Shown here: positions 9,357-17,919 of the stretch, in pieces | Layout of the letters: each line of letters starts with the position of its first letter | Position numbering within the stretch: position 1 is the stretch's first letter | From: Mycolicibacterium llatzerense | GTDB lineage: Bacteria; Actinomycetota; Actinomycetes; Mycobacteriales; Mycobacteriaceae | Reading direction: 5' to 3' | DNA: 64,000 nt | Assembly (NCBI RefSeq): GCF_000878195.1 | Contig: NZ_JXST01000037.1 | Coordinates: 1-64,000 of the forward strand | Position numbers and translations under genes: made by a program | Notes under the pieces: model-generated | Told to the model about the DNA's origin: nothing | The model's database searches: none | Seen by the model: the letters and a program-made list of their open reading frames with translations, nothing else

Positions 9357-10298
9357 ATGCCCCAACTGGTGAGCCCCGACAACTTCGCCCGCGCCGAATC
9401 GGATCTGTACTTCTCCGGCATCGTGAACGACGGAGGCGTCGGTAGCTTTCTTCACCACCGCGAACTGAGCTCGATCGACCACCAGATCGTCATCCGGCAG
9501 AACCGCGACACGCTCTACTCGGCAGCGGTGTTCGACCTCGATGCCGGACCCGTCACCGTCACCTTGCCCGACAGCGCGGGCCGCTTCATGTCGCTGCAGG
9601 CCATCAGTGAGGACCACTACACGACCCAGGTCGCCTACGCCCCGGCCACGGTGACCCTGACGCGCGAAGCCGTCGGTACCCGCTACGTCGCGGCGGCGAT
9701 TCGCACGTTGGTCGATCCCAACGATGCTGCCGATCTGGCGGCCGTGCACGCACTGCAGGACGCCATCACCGTCGCGCAGGACGCGCCCGGCAGCTTCGAG
9801 GTGCCGCAGTGGGACCCGGTGAGCCAGAAGACGGTGCGCGACGCGCTCGTCACCCTCGCCACCACGCTGCCGGACACCAAGGGCATGTTCGGCACTGCTG
9901 CCGACACCGAGCCGGTGCGCCACCTGATCGGGTCGGCCAACGCCTGGGGCGGCAATCCCGAACGTGACGCGTTTTACCTGACCGTCGTACCGGCGCGCAA
10001 CGACGGCACCACGGTGCACCGGCTCACCGTCAAAGACGTTCCGGTGGAAGGCTTCTGGTCGGTCACCGTCTACAACAAGGACGGCTACTTCACGGCCAAC
10101 GACCAGAACGCCTACTCGCTGAACAACATCACCGCGGTCAAAGACGCCGACGGCAGCACCACCATCCAGTTCGGCGGCGCCGACGGTCCCAACCTGCTGC
10201 CGATCACCCCGGGCTGGAACTACACCGTCCGGCTCTACCGCCCGCGGCCCGAGATCCTCGACGGCGGTTGGACGTTCCCCGCCGCCCAGCCGGTCTAG
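9357..10298 (+). CDS. DUF1254/DUF1214 domain protein
   Basis: 313-residue protein of unknown biochemical role. The N-terminal part (about 1-100) is DUF1254-like (IRQNRDTLYSAAVFDLDAGPVTVTLPD). The C-terminal part (about 190-300) is DUF1214-like, ending in the usual block YNKDGYFTANDQNAYSLN and a final PEILDGGWTFP. There is no signal peptide. Codon use looks like the neighbours. Transcription probably starts at the ATG. The gene converges on qor; the two stop codons share a CTAG (10295-10298). Other members have been annotated only as conserved proteins, so no function is proposed. Confidence 0.85.
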   Translation: MPQLVSPDNFARAESDLYFSGIVNDGGVGSFLHHRELSSIDHQIVIRQNRDTLYSAAVFDLDAGPVTVTLPDSAGRFMSLQAISEDHYTTQVAYAPATVTLTREAVGTRYVAAAIRTLVDPNDAADLAAVHALQDAITVAQDAPGSFEVPQWDPVSQKTVRDALVTLATTLPDTKGMFGTAADTEPVRHLIGSANAWGGNPERDAFYLTVVPARNDGTTVHRLTVKDVPVEGFWSVTVYNKDGYFTANDQNAYSLNNITAVKDADGSTTIQFGGADGPNLLPITPGWNYTVRLYRPRPEILDGGWTFPAAQPV

Positions 10299-11269
10299 GG
10301 GACCAGCACCACCGAGCCGACGGTCAGACGGGCCTGCAGGTCGGCATGTGAGCGGGCGGCGTCGGCCAGCGGGTAACGTTGGCTGACCGTCACGTTGAGG
10401 GTGCCATCGGAGATGGCCTGCAGCAGTTCGCCTGCCCGCCAGGAGAACTCGTCGGTGTTGCGGGTGTAGTGCGCGAGCGTCGGCCGGGTCAGGAACAGAG
10501 ATCCGCCACTGTTCAGGCGCTGTGGATCGATCGGCGGCACCGGGCCGCTGGATGCGCCGAACAATGCCAGGGTGCCCCGCACCGCGAGGCTGGCCAGGCT
10601 CGCCTCGAACGTGGAGGCGCCCACTCCGTCGTACACCGCGGCGACGCCGTTGCCGTCGGTGAGTTCGCGGATTTTGGCGCCGAACTCGGCGGGATCGTCG
10701 GGATAGTCCAGCACCTCGATGGCGCCGGCCTGCCGCGAGAGCGCAGCCTTGTCGCTGTTGGAGACCGTCGTGATGACGCGCACCGCCATGCTGGTGGCCC
10801 ACTGGGTCAGGATCAGCCCGACGCCGCCGGCGCCGGCGTGCAGCAGCACCGTGTCGCCCTGCTGCACGGGGTACGTCGACTTGATCAGGTAGTGGGCCGT
10901 CATGCCCTTGAGCAGGGCCGCCGCGGCGACTTCGGGCTCCACGCCGTCGGGCACGTAGGCCACGTAATCGGCCGGCGCGACACAGTATTCGGAGTACGTG
11001 CCGTCCGCCGCGGCGGTGACCACCCGGTCACCGACGGCCAGCGCTGCCACGTCGTCGCCGACGGCGGCGATGGTGCCGCAGACCTCCTGGCCCGGGATGT
11101 AGGGCACCGGACGCGGGTACAACCCGGAGCGGAAGTACGTGTCGATGAAGTTGACGCCGATGGCCTCAGCCTTGATCAGGACCTCACCCGGACCCGGGGT
11201 GGGCTCGGGACGTTCGACGAAGGACAGGACTTCCGGACCGCCGAGTTCGGCGACTTCGATGGCGTGCAT
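10295..11269 (-). CDS. qor: Quinone oxidoreductase, zinc-free MDR family
   Basis: 324-residue NADPH:quinone reductase-like protein of the medium-chain dehydrogenase/reductase superfamily. The nucleotide-binding motif HAGAGGVGLILTQWA falls at about residues 142-156. The substrate domain has VNFIDTYFRSGLYPRP and IPGQEVCGTI, the usual QOR signatures, without the structural zinc cysteines of alcohol dehydrogenases. The start at 11269 gives MHAIEVAELGGPEV, as in the Rv1454c homologue. An ATG at 11281 is an in-frame alternative. Divergent from the ATP-grasp gene across an 18-bp gap. Confidence 0.9.
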   Translation of the reverse strand: MHAIEVAELGGPEVLSFVERPEPTPGPGEVLIKAEAIGVNFIDTYFRSGLYPRPVPYIPGQEVCGTIAAVGDDVAALAVGDRVVTAAADGTYSEYCVAPADYVAYVPDGVEPEVAAAALLKGMTAHYLIKSTYPVQQGDTVLLHAGAGGVGLILTQWATSMAVRVITTVSNSDKAALSRQAGAIEVLDYPDDPAEFGAKIRELTDGNGVAAVYDGVGASTFEASLASLAVRGTLALFGASSGPVPPIDPQRLNSGGSLFLTRPTLAHYTRNTDEFSWRAGELLQAISDGTLNVTVSQRYPLADAARSHADLQARLTVGSVVLVP

Positions 11270-11275
11270 GCCACC

Positions 11276-11281
11276 TATCAT
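11276..11281 (+). promoter_or_regulatory. -10 element (TATCAT), leaderless start
   Basis: TATCAT (TANNNT) ends 6 nt before the GTG at 11288 and fits a leaderless transcript for the ATP-grasp gene. The promoter overlaps the 5' edge of divergent qor. Confidence 0.5.
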
Positions 11282-11287
11282 TCCAAC

Positions 11288-12217
11288 GTGAAACTCGCGC
11301 GGCCCGATATCCGTCATCCCCGTGTCGTTTTGGCAGGTTGTCAGGCTCTCGTCGAAGGCGACGGAGACGACGACGGGTTGGTCAGGGCGTTGCGCGACCG
11401 CGGTTTGCATGCCCACTGGCTGGCCTGGGATGACCCGGCCACCCTGCAGGCCGATCTGGTGATCCTGCGGGCCACCTGGGACTACACCGAGCGGCACGAC
11501 GAATTCCTGGCGTGGACGAAGAAGGTGCGCAATCTGCTGAACGCGCCCGAGGTGGTCGCGTGGAACAGCGACAAGCGGTACCTGGCCGATCTGGCGGCCG
11601 CCGGGGTGCCGACGGTGCCCAGCGGTTTCTTCGCGCCGGGAGAGTCGGTGTCGGTGCCCCGTGGCCAGGTGGTGGTCAAGCCCGCAGTGGGTGCCGGTTC
11701 GGTTGGGGCGCAACGATTCACCGATGCTGCCGCGGCCGCTGAGCATGCCGCCGCACTACAGGCGGACGGCCGCACCGCGCTGATCCAGCCCTACGACGAG
11801 CGCATCGAGGCAGGGGAGACCGCACTGGTGTTCCTGGCCGGCAAGCAGTCGCACGCCTTCATCAAGGGGCCGATGTTGCCGCCGCCCGGCGGCAGTCTGG
11901 AGATGCACGATTCCGGCACCTACGCCGAGGAACAGCTGCAACCGGCTGACCCGGACTTCGAATTGTGGGACGTCGGCTACGCGACGCTGGCTGCCGCGGC
12001 CGCCCATCTCGGCATCGAGCCGACGGAATTCCTGTACGCCCGGGTGGACGTCATCGGCGACCGTCGGGACCCGCGGTTGCTCGAGCTGGAATTGGTCGAG
12101 CCAGGGCTGGGCTGGCGACAACTGGCCGAACCCGAACGGGCTTTGGCGCAACGGCAATTCGCCGTCGGCGTCGAGTCAGCGCTGGAGCGGCTCGGCCTCG
12201 GTCCGCTGTCGCACTAG
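11288..12217 (+). CDS. ATP-grasp domain protein (Rv1455-like)
   Basis: 309-residue protein resembling glutathione-synthetase/RimK-type ATP-grasp ligases. Features are an N-terminal pre-ATP-grasp region (about 15-60, ILRATWDYTE), KPAVGAGSVGAQRF (about 137-150) as the phosphate-binding loop, LIQPYDERIEAGETALVFLAG, and the metal-binding tail LLELELVEPGLGW. The last motif corresponds to the Glu/Asn metal ligands of the fold. Substrates are not predictable from sequence. M. tuberculosis has a homologue in the same place between qor and ctaA. GTG start without a Shine-Dalgarno, with a -10 element 6 nt away. Confidence 0.82.
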   Translation: MKLARPDIRHPRVVLAGCQALVEGDGDDDGLVRALRDRGLHAHWLAWDDPATLQADLVILRATWDYTERHDEFLAWTKKVRNLLNAPEVVAWNSDKRYLADLAAAGVPTVPSGFFAPGESVSVPRGQVVVKPAVGAGSVGAQRFTDAAAAAEHAAALQADGRTALIQPYDERIEAGETALVFLAGKQSHAFIKGPMLPPPGGSLEMHDSGTYAEEQLQPADPDFELWDVGYATLAAAAAHLGIEPTEFLYARVDVIGDRRDPRLLELELVEPGLGWRQLAEPERALAQRQFAVGVESALERLGLGPLSH

Positions 12218-12239
12218 CTCGTATTGAAAGGCGGGCACG

Positions 12240-12713
12240 GTGCCTGACGACTACCACGACAATCTTGCCGACCTCAGCAGACTCGCCCGCGAGATGGGGC
12301 AGGGCATCGCCGCTACCCGGCGAAATGTCATTCCTGACAACGGACGGGTGTTCTGGAAGCTCACCGACGCCGATAGTGGCGCACTAGCCTGGCTCGCGTT
12401 CACCCGGCCAGATGCGCGCTCGACACTGGGCCGGCGCAAGGTATGGACGTTGATCCCGCAGCGGCAGGTCTTCATGGCCAACTGGTTCGTGATCGTCGAC
12501 CGCGAGCGCACCGATCAGAGCCAGTGGTCACACACAATCGTCGACATTGACGAGGCGCGGGAACTAGCGCTGTTGGTTTCCCGGCCGTCGGCCGAGGACA
12601 TGAAGCGGATCACCCGGCCCGCGGTGGTGCTCACCCTGGACGACATCGATAAGCATGCGGTGGCGAAGGTCCTGGGAAAGGGAACAGCTATGGCGCTGAA
12701 AGGTCGGCGATGA
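12240..12713 (+). CDS. Hypothetical protein, first gene of a two-gene accessory insert
   Basis: 157 residues, function unknown. No signal peptide, membrane segment or recognisable catalytic motif; composition is soluble alpha/beta (for example VFWKLTDADSGALAWLAFTRP and VWTLIPQRQVFMANWFVIVDRE). The GTG start at 12240 has AAAGG about 11 nt upstream. The stop overlaps the next gene as ATGA, indicating coupled translation and a joint role with the PD-(D/E)XK-like protein. The pair sits between genes equivalent to Rv1455 and ctaA, which are neighbours in M. tuberculosis, so it looks acquired. Confidence 0.7.
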   Translation: MPDDYHDNLADLSRLAREMGQGIAATRRNVIPDNGRVFWKLTDADSGALAWLAFTRPDARSTLGRRKVWTLIPQRQVFMANWFVIVDRERTDQSQWSHTIVDIDEARELALLVSRPSAEDMKRITRPAVVLTLDDIDKHAVAKVLGKGTAMALKGRR

Positions 12714-13315
12714 TGCATCTGAACAAGCAGGAATTCCACGCCTGGGCGTACGACGATTTGCTGACCAACACCACCCGCGGCGTGCTGGCCGAGTACATCG
12801 TGGCCACAGCGCTCGGCGTCCATGACACCAGGCGCCTCGAATGGGACAAGCACGACCTCTGCGTCGGCGATATCGGCGTCGAGGTGAAATCGGCTGCCTA
12901 CGTGCAATCGTGGGTGCAATCCCAGCCCTCGGTGATCTCGTTCGACATCCGCCCTGCGAAAGGCTGGGACGCCCGTACCAACACGCACGCGGCGAGTGCG
13001 GAGCGAAGCGCCGACGTCTACGTCTTTTGCTTGCTCAACGGCACGGAACGCGAACGCATCGACCCGCTCGACGTCGCACAATGGACGTTCCATGTGCTGC
13101 CGACGAGCGTGATCAATCAAAAGGCATTGGCGCAGAAGACGATTAGGCTCGGGCCATTAAAAGCCCTCAAGCCGTGTGAGTGCGAATACGACGAACTCGG
13201 CCCCGCCATTCGCGCGGCGGCAGCGGTCAATCGCGGCGGCAGGCGTGTTTCTTCCGAACGCTCGGGTCCCGATCCGTCGATCGATATCGATGAGGGCCAC
13301 GCCGAGATCCCTTGA
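12710..13315 (+). CDS. PD-(D/E)XK nuclease-fold protein of unknown function
   Basis: 201 residues. The N-terminal half contains the restriction-endonuclease-like core: Glu28 in LAEYIVATALG, Asp49 in WDKHDL, and Glu58-Val-Lys60 in IGVEVKSAAYVQSW, spaced as in PD-(D/E)XK enzymes. The region after residue 150 is variable, with an Arg/Ser-rich tail. No modification methylase is nearby, so it is not a classical restriction system. A DNA-repair, nicking or defence role is possible but unproven. Start ATG at 12710 overlaps the previous stop; a second ATG follows directly at 12713. The stretch at 13001 (GAGCGAAGCG) resembles the dispersed repeat seen at 38919 and 45159. Confidence 0.72.
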   Translation: MMHLNKQEFHAWAYDDLLTNTTRGVLAEYIVATALGVHDTRRLEWDKHDLCVGDIGVEVKSAAYVQSWVQSQPSVISFDIRPAKGWDARTNTHAASAERSADVYVFCLLNGTERERIDPLDVAQWTFHVLPTSVINQKALAQKTIRLGPLKALKPCECEYDELGPAIRAAAAVNRGGRRVSSERSGPDPSIDIDEGHAEIP

Positions 13316-13482
13316 GATCCCTGACGTCAATCTGCGGCGGCATATCGCTGCTTCGACTGCAGCTAGGGATCGATTTCGGCGCCGTCGCGTTCCTGGTTGC
13401 AATCATGACGCCGTGTCGTTGATCTGATTGAAACCAGGGACACTCTCGAGTGCGCGTCGGCTGAGAACCGAAGGCAAAGTCC

Positions 13483-14409
13483 CTAAGAGGCCGTCCGCTG
13501 TCGCATCGACGCCCATAGCGCGGCGGTGCACGCCGTGCAGGCGGCGGCGCCCGCCACGTGGAATGCGACGAGAACGGCGGGGACCCCAGTGAAGAACTGC
13601 ACGACGCCGATCGTGCCCTGTGCGCACACCACCGCCACCAGAACCAGGAGACGCTTGCGGACAGCGGTCGGCGCACCGACGGCGACCAGGCCGAAGCCCA
13701 GACCGACCAGCAGTGAGAGATAGATCCACAACAGTGACGAGTGCGCGTGCACGAGCGTGGTGATCTCGACCTGAAGTCGTGCGACGGGCCGTTCGATGCT
13801 CTTGTCGCCGGCATGTGGCCCGGCTCCGGTCACCAACGTCCCCGTCACCAGCACGAGAGACAGCACCGCCGCACTGAGTGCCGTCAGGCCGCGCAGCGCT
13901 TTTGGCACCGTCGTGCGGGTCACGCCCTGGTCGGGCTCGCCGATCTTCACGTAGAGCAGCACTGCCAGCCACACCATCAGCATCGACGCGATCAGGTGGA
14001 TGGCGACGGTCCACCAGAGGAGGCCGGTGAGCACCGTGATGCCGCCCATCACCGCCTGCAGCACCGTCGACGCCGGCATCAGCCAGGCGTAGATGATGAC
14101 CTCGCGCCGGCGCCGCGCCCGGGTGACGGCCAGTACGGCGGCGATCGCGGTGATCACGACGGCGAAGGTGATCATCCGGTTGCCGAACTCGACGGCCTGG
14201 TGGATTCGTGGCACCGCGGGGTGCGCGATCGGGACGAAGCTGCCGGGGAAGCACTGCGGCCAGGTCGGGCACCCGAGGCCGGATGCGGTCACGCGGACGA
14301 CAGAACCCGTGACGGCGATACCGGCCTGAGTCAGGACGACGAGCGCGGCGATCAGGCGCTGCGCACGCAAGCTCGGGTCGGGCAGCAGATCAACCAGGCG
14401 GCGAAACAC
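13483..14409 (-). CDS. ctaA: Heme A synthase
   Basis: Membrane enzyme hydroxylating heme O to heme A for cytochrome aa3 oxidase. 308 residues with about eight hydrophobic segments. The heme-ligand histidines fall in conserved contexts: RIHQAVEFGNR (about 69-79), VAIHLIASM, VHAHSSLLW, and FHVAGAA near the C-terminus. The Cys pair GLGCPTWPQCFPG (about 45-57) matches the extracytoplasmic loop of CtaA. GTG start at 14409; TACGCT (14421-14416) ends 6 nt upstream, so the message is probably leaderless. Homologue of Rv1456c. Confidence 0.92.
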   Translation of the reverse strand: MFRRLVDLLPDPSLRAQRLIAALVVLTQAGIAVTGSVVRVTASGLGCPTWPQCFPGSFVPIAHPAVPRIHQAVEFGNRMITFAVVITAIAAVLAVTRARRRREVIIYAWLMPASTVLQAVMGGITVLTGLLWWTVAIHLIASMLMVWLAVLLYVKIGEPDQGVTRTTVPKALRGLTALSAAVLSLVLVTGTLVTGAGPHAGDKSIERPVARLQVEITTLVHAHSSLLWIYLSLLVGLGFGLVAVGAPTAVRKRLLVLVAVVCAQGTIGVVQFFTGVPAVLVAFHVAGAAACTACTAALWASMRQRTAS

Positions 14410-14415
14410 GGTCCA

Positions 14416-14449
14416 AGCGTAGGTGACGGCTAACTACCGCTTGTAGTAG
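14416..14449 (-). promoter_or_regulatory. ctaA promoter with palindrome over the -35 region
   Basis: TACGCT (14421-14416, minus strand) is the -10 of a leaderless ctaA transcript. The inverted repeat ACTAC-cgctt-GTAGT (14433-14447) lies where the -35 would be, about 24-38 nt before the start. It continues into GTAGTAGAGG, shared with the ctaB promoter. Candidate binding site of a common regulator. Confidence 0.5.
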
Positions 14450-14463
14450 AGGGTCTGCGCCCG

Positions 14464-15246
14464 TCAGCTGAACCGGAACCAGCGCATCGCGGCGAGCCCG
14501 GCGATGACGCCCCAGGCGGCCAGTACCGCGATGCCGAACCAGTCCACCGACAGCGTCATCGCCTGCGTGAGAGCCTCGGTCAGCGCGCCCGAGGGCGTCA
14601 GCCGGGCCACCCAGCGCAAGGCCTCGGGGACCACGCGGTGCTCGATGGTCAAGGCACCCAGGCCGGCCAGGATGAACCACAACAGGTTCGCCAGGGCCAG
14701 CACGATCTCGGCTTTCAGCGTCCCGCCGAGCAGCAGACCCAGCGCCGCGAACGAGGCGGTGCCGAGTGCGATGACCACGGCGCCCAGCAGCAGGCTCAGC
14801 GGGCTCGGTCGCCAGCCCAGCGCAATACCGATGCCGCCCAACACAACTGACTGCAGAAACACCGTGGTGACCACGGCCAGCGACTTGCCGGCGATGATGC
14901 CCCACACCGGCAGCGCGGTGGCGCCGAGGCGCTTCAGTGCGCCGTAGCGCCGATCGAACGCGACGGCGATGGCCTGTCCGGTGAACGCCGTGGAGATCAC
15001 CGCCAGCGCCATGATCGGCGGCGTGAACGTCCCCGGGCGGTGATCGCCGAGCGAGCCGATCGGAAGCAGCGTGAGCCCGACCAGCAGCGTGATCGGGATG
15101 AACATCGTCAGCAGCAGCTGCTCGCCGTTGCGCAGCAGCAGCTTGAGCTCCAGGCCGTACTGCGCCGCCAACATCGCGGGGATCGGCGCGGGCGTCGGGT
15201 CCGGGGTGAAGGTCCCCGGTGCGAACCGGTTCGTCTCGGTTGTCAC
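14464..15246 (-). CDS. ABC-2 type exporter, membrane subunit (Rv1457c-like)
   Basis: 260-residue integral membrane protein with six hydrophobic segments (about residues 43-62, 76-95, 110-140, 150-175, 180-200, 230-250) and an ABC-2 permease layout. It overlaps the ATPase gene by 4 nt (GTGA) and is therefore the second half of a two-gene exporter. The start at 15246 (GTG) follows the overlap. The substrate is unknown. The adjacent mannosyltransferase gene mptB, also coupled by overlap, makes an envelope-glycan-related cargo conceivable, but that is inference from neighbourhood only. Confidence 0.87.
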   Translation of the reverse strand: MTTETNRFAPGTFTPDPTPAPIPAMLAAQYGLELKLLLRNGEQLLLTMFIPITLLVGLTLLPIGSLGDHRPGTFTPPIMALAVISTAFTGQAIAVAFDRRYGALKRLGATALPVWGIIAGKSLAVVTTVFLQSVVLGGIGIALGWRPSPLSLLLGAVVIALGTASFAALGLLLGGTLKAEIVLALANLLWFILAGLGALTIEHRVVPEALRWVARLTPSGALTEALTQAMTLSVDWFGIAVLAAWGVIAGLAAMRWFRFS

Positions 15247-16172
15247 GGCCGCAGCTCCCGTCCGGTCAGGTCGAGGAACACGTCCTCGAGGCTGCGCTGC
15301 TCGACGCGCATGTCAGTGGCGAGCACGTTCAGGCGGGCGGCCCAGGCGGTGACGGTGGCCAGCACCTGCGGGTCGATGTGCCCTTCGACGAGGTACTCGC
15401 CGCTGGCGGCTTCGCTGGCGCGGTAGTCCTCGGGCAGCGCGGAGACCAACAGCGACAGATCCAGCTTGGGCGGTGCGGAGAAGCGCAACTGGTTCTCGGC
15501 GCCACCGCGCATCAGGTCGGCGGGCGTGCCTGCCGCCACCGCGGCGCCGTGGTCGATGATGACGATGCGGTCGGCCAGTTCCTCGGCCTCGGTCAGCTGG
15601 TGCGTGGTGAGCACGACGGTCACGCCGTCGCGGCGCAGGCCTTCGATCAACTCCCACACCACGATTCGGGCGTGGGCGTCCATGCCGGCGGTAGGCTCGT
15701 CGAGGAACACCAGCTCTGGGCGTCCGACGATGGCGCAGGCCAGCGCCAGGCGCTGCTGCTGGCCGCCGGACAGCCGGCGGTAGGTGGTGCGGGCGGCCTC
15801 GGTCAGGCCGAGGGTGTCCATCAGCCACTGCGGATCGAGCGGATTGGCCGAGTACGCCGCGACCAGGTTCAGCATCTCGCCGGCCTTGGCGGCGGGGTAG
15901 CCGCCGCCGCCCTGCAGCATCACGCCGATGCGTGCGCGCAGCTTGGCGTTGTCGGCGGTCGGGTCGAGGCCCAGGATCGAGATGGCGCCCGAGTCGGGTT
16001 TGATGAAGCCTTCGCACATCTCGACGGTGGTGGTCTTACCGGCACCGTTGGGTCCGAGCAGGGCCAGCACCTCGGCGCGCTGCACCTCGAGATCCAGGTT
16101 GTTCACGGCCTGGATCTCGCCGTAGCGCTTGCTGACGCCGCGCAGCAATACGGGCGTCTCAGTGGAACTCAC
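15243..16172 (-). CDS. ABC transporter ATP-binding protein (Rv1458c-like)
   Basis: 309 residues. Walker A GPNGAGKTTTVEM (about 38-50), Q-loop MLQGGGGYP, signature LSGGQQQRLALA (about 132-143), Walker B LVFLDEPTAGMD and H-loop TTHQ are all intact, so it should be an active ATPase. The C-terminal 70 residues form the extra domain typical of drug/lipid-type DrrA-like ATPases. It overlaps mptB upstream and the permease gene downstream by 4 nt each, making a three-gene operon. Confidence 0.9.
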   Translation of the reverse strand: MSSTETPVLLRGVSKRYGEIQAVNNLDLEVQRAEVLALLGPNGAGKTTTVEMCEGFIKPDSGAISILGLDPTADNAKLRARIGVMLQGGGGYPAAKAGEMLNLVAAYSANPLDPQWLMDTLGLTEAARTTYRRLSGGQQQRLALACAIVGRPELVFLDEPTAGMDAHARIVVWELIEGLRRDGVTVVLTTHQLTEAEELADRIVIIDHGAAVAAGTPADLMRGGAENQLRFSAPPKLDLSLLVSALPEDYRASEAASGEYLVEGHIDPQVLATVTAWAARLNVLATDMRVEQRSLEDVFLDLTGRELRP

Positions 16173-17848
16173 GGGGATTCAGCGTAAGCGTCGGGCCTGG
16201 CAGCGGCGCTACCAGGGGCGTCACCGTCGTCTGAATCCGGCAATCCGCGCCACGGCAGGCGATTGCGGGTCAGCGCGATCAGCAGCACCACGATGACGGT
16301 GCTGGCCAGCGTGGCGTCGAGGATCTGGAACAGCGCGAACCGGTCTCCGTTGGCCGTCGGGCCGAAGACGCCGACGACGAACGTCACCACGATGGTCGTG
16401 CCGCGGAAGCCCGGCCGGGTGGCCCAGCAGGCCAGCGGGATGATCGCCCACAGCAGGTACCAGGGCTGCACGACGGGGAACAGCAGAACCGTCGCACCCA
16501 TGGCGACCCCGAGGCCGCCGAGCGGATGCAGCCGGCCGCGCAGCACCGACAGCAGCAGCCAGCTCACCAGCACGCCGATGACGAAGACGCCGATCCCACG
16601 GGTCAGCCCGAGCACCGCAGTGGTGTGGTCGCCCAGCCCCAGCAGGATGCCGACCTGTCCGGTACCGAGCGCGACCAGCGTCGGCGGTGACATCCAGGAC
16701 CGCACCACGTTCGCGGTGCCGAGGGTGAACAGCCAGCCGAAGCCGAGGCCGCTGGCCCAGCCGATGAGCGCCATGACCGCCAGCGCGACCACGCCCAACG
16801 GGACACAGGCTTGGAAGAAGGCCTTGACCGTCCCGCCGAGCCGGCGCGCGAGGGCCATGGCCACGAACCCCAGCGCCAGCAGGGACGGCAGCTTGATCTG
16901 GGACGACATGGCGATGAGCACCGTGCCGGTGAACAGCATCGCCAGCGGCCACCAGGCGGCCCACTCCTCGCGGTGCCGTGGCCAGCTCAAGGGCCGGGGG
17001 ATGAGTGGCCGGCCGGAATCGATGCCCCGCATGGCGAATTCGGTGCCGGCGAGCATCAGCCCGAGCATCGGCGCCTCATTGTGGATACCGGCGATGAGGT
17101 GCATGAAGAGCAGCGGATTACACGGTCCCAGCCACAGGGCGCTCACCTCGCCGACGCCGCAGCGGCGGGCCAGGCGCGGCGTTGCCCACACGGTGGCCGC
17201 GACGCCCAGCAGCACGACCAGCCGGTGCGAGAGCACTCCGGCGACGATGTTGTCGCCCGTCAGCTCGGAGATGCCGCGTCCGATCCATAAGAACAGCGGA
17301 CCGTACGGGGCCGGGGTTTCTCGCCAGAGGCTCGGCACCGTCAAGGTGAAGACGTGGCCGAGCCCGAGGCCCGTGGCCGGGCCGACGCGGTATGGGTCCA
17401 GGCCGATGCTGGCGATCTGGCTCTGCGCCAGGTAGGAGTACACGTCCTTGCTGTACATCGGCGGCGCGATCAGCAGAGGTAAGGCCCACAGCATCAGCGT
17501 CTGGTCCAGCTGGCTGCGGGACATGCGGCGTTTGCCCAGCGTGTAGCGCCCCAACATGAGCCAGGCCAGCGCCATCATGACGGCACCGGTGGTCGTCATG
17601 GTCAGCGAGACGGTCTGGATGCGCGACGGCAGGTTCAGCAGGCGCACCCCGAACGTCGGATCCTGCACGACGGGCCGGGCGCCGGCGCCGAGAGCACCGA
17701 TGGCCATCAGTACCGTTCCGGTGGCGCCGAACCGCCGGGTCCGGCGCAGCGAGGCGACCTCGGACGCGTTGAGCGGGGAGGCGACGGGCGGCTCGTCGGC
17801 GTGCCAATGCGCGACGGCCGTGCTCAGATGCTGAAGGCGGTCGGGCAT
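16169..17848 (-). CDS. mptB: Alpha-(1->6)-mannopyranosyltransferase
   Basis: Polyprenyl-phosphomannose-dependent GT-C glycosyltransferase implicated in building the alpha-1,6-mannan core of lipomannan/lipoarabinomannan. 559 residues with about 12-13 membrane segments. The GT-C catalytic loop is recognisable as YSKDVYSYLAQSQIASIGLDPY (motif split around residue 140; the Asp in SKDVY is the expected catalytic acidic residue). GHVFTLTVPSLWRETPAPYGPLF follows. Homologue of Rv1459c, with the same position next to sufR. ATG at 17848, with TAATCT (17860-17855) ending 6 nt upstream, so probably leaderless. It overlaps the downstream ABC ATPase gene by 4 nt. Confidence 0.88.
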   Translation of the reverse strand: MPDRLQHLSTAVAHWHADEPPVASPLNASEVASLRRTRRFGATGTVLMAIGALGAGARPVVQDPTFGVRLLNLPSRIQTVSLTMTTTGAVMMALAWLMLGRYTLGKRRMSRSQLDQTLMLWALPLLIAPPMYSKDVYSYLAQSQIASIGLDPYRVGPATGLGLGHVFTLTVPSLWRETPAPYGPLFLWIGRGISELTGDNIVAGVLSHRLVVLLGVAATVWATPRLARRCGVGEVSALWLGPCNPLLFMHLIAGIHNEAPMLGLMLAGTEFAMRGIDSGRPLIPRPLSWPRHREEWAAWWPLAMLFTGTVLIAMSSQIKLPSLLALGFVAMALARRLGGTVKAFFQACVPLGVVALAVMALIGWASGLGFGWLFTLGTANVVRSWMSPPTLVALGTGQVGILLGLGDHTTAVLGLTRGIGVFVIGVLVSWLLLSVLRGRLHPLGGLGVAMGATVLLFPVVQPWYLLWAIIPLACWATRPGFRGTTIVVTFVVGVFGPTANGDRFALFQILDATLASTVIVVLLIALTRNRLPWRGLPDSDDGDAPGSAAARPDAYAESP

Positions 17849-17854
17849 CAGAGC

Positions 17855-17860
17855 AGATTA
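17855..17860 (-). promoter_or_regulatory. -10 element (TAATCT), leaderless start of mptB
   Basis: Minus-strand TAATCT, a TANNNT hexamer, followed by 6 nt and the mptB ATG. The divergent sufR promoter lies within 100 bp on the other strand. Confidence 0.5.
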
Positions 17861-17919
17861 GCCGTAGGCCGATTCTGGATCGTCCAAGTCCGCGGCGGCG
17901 GTGATAAGGGTTACCTTCC

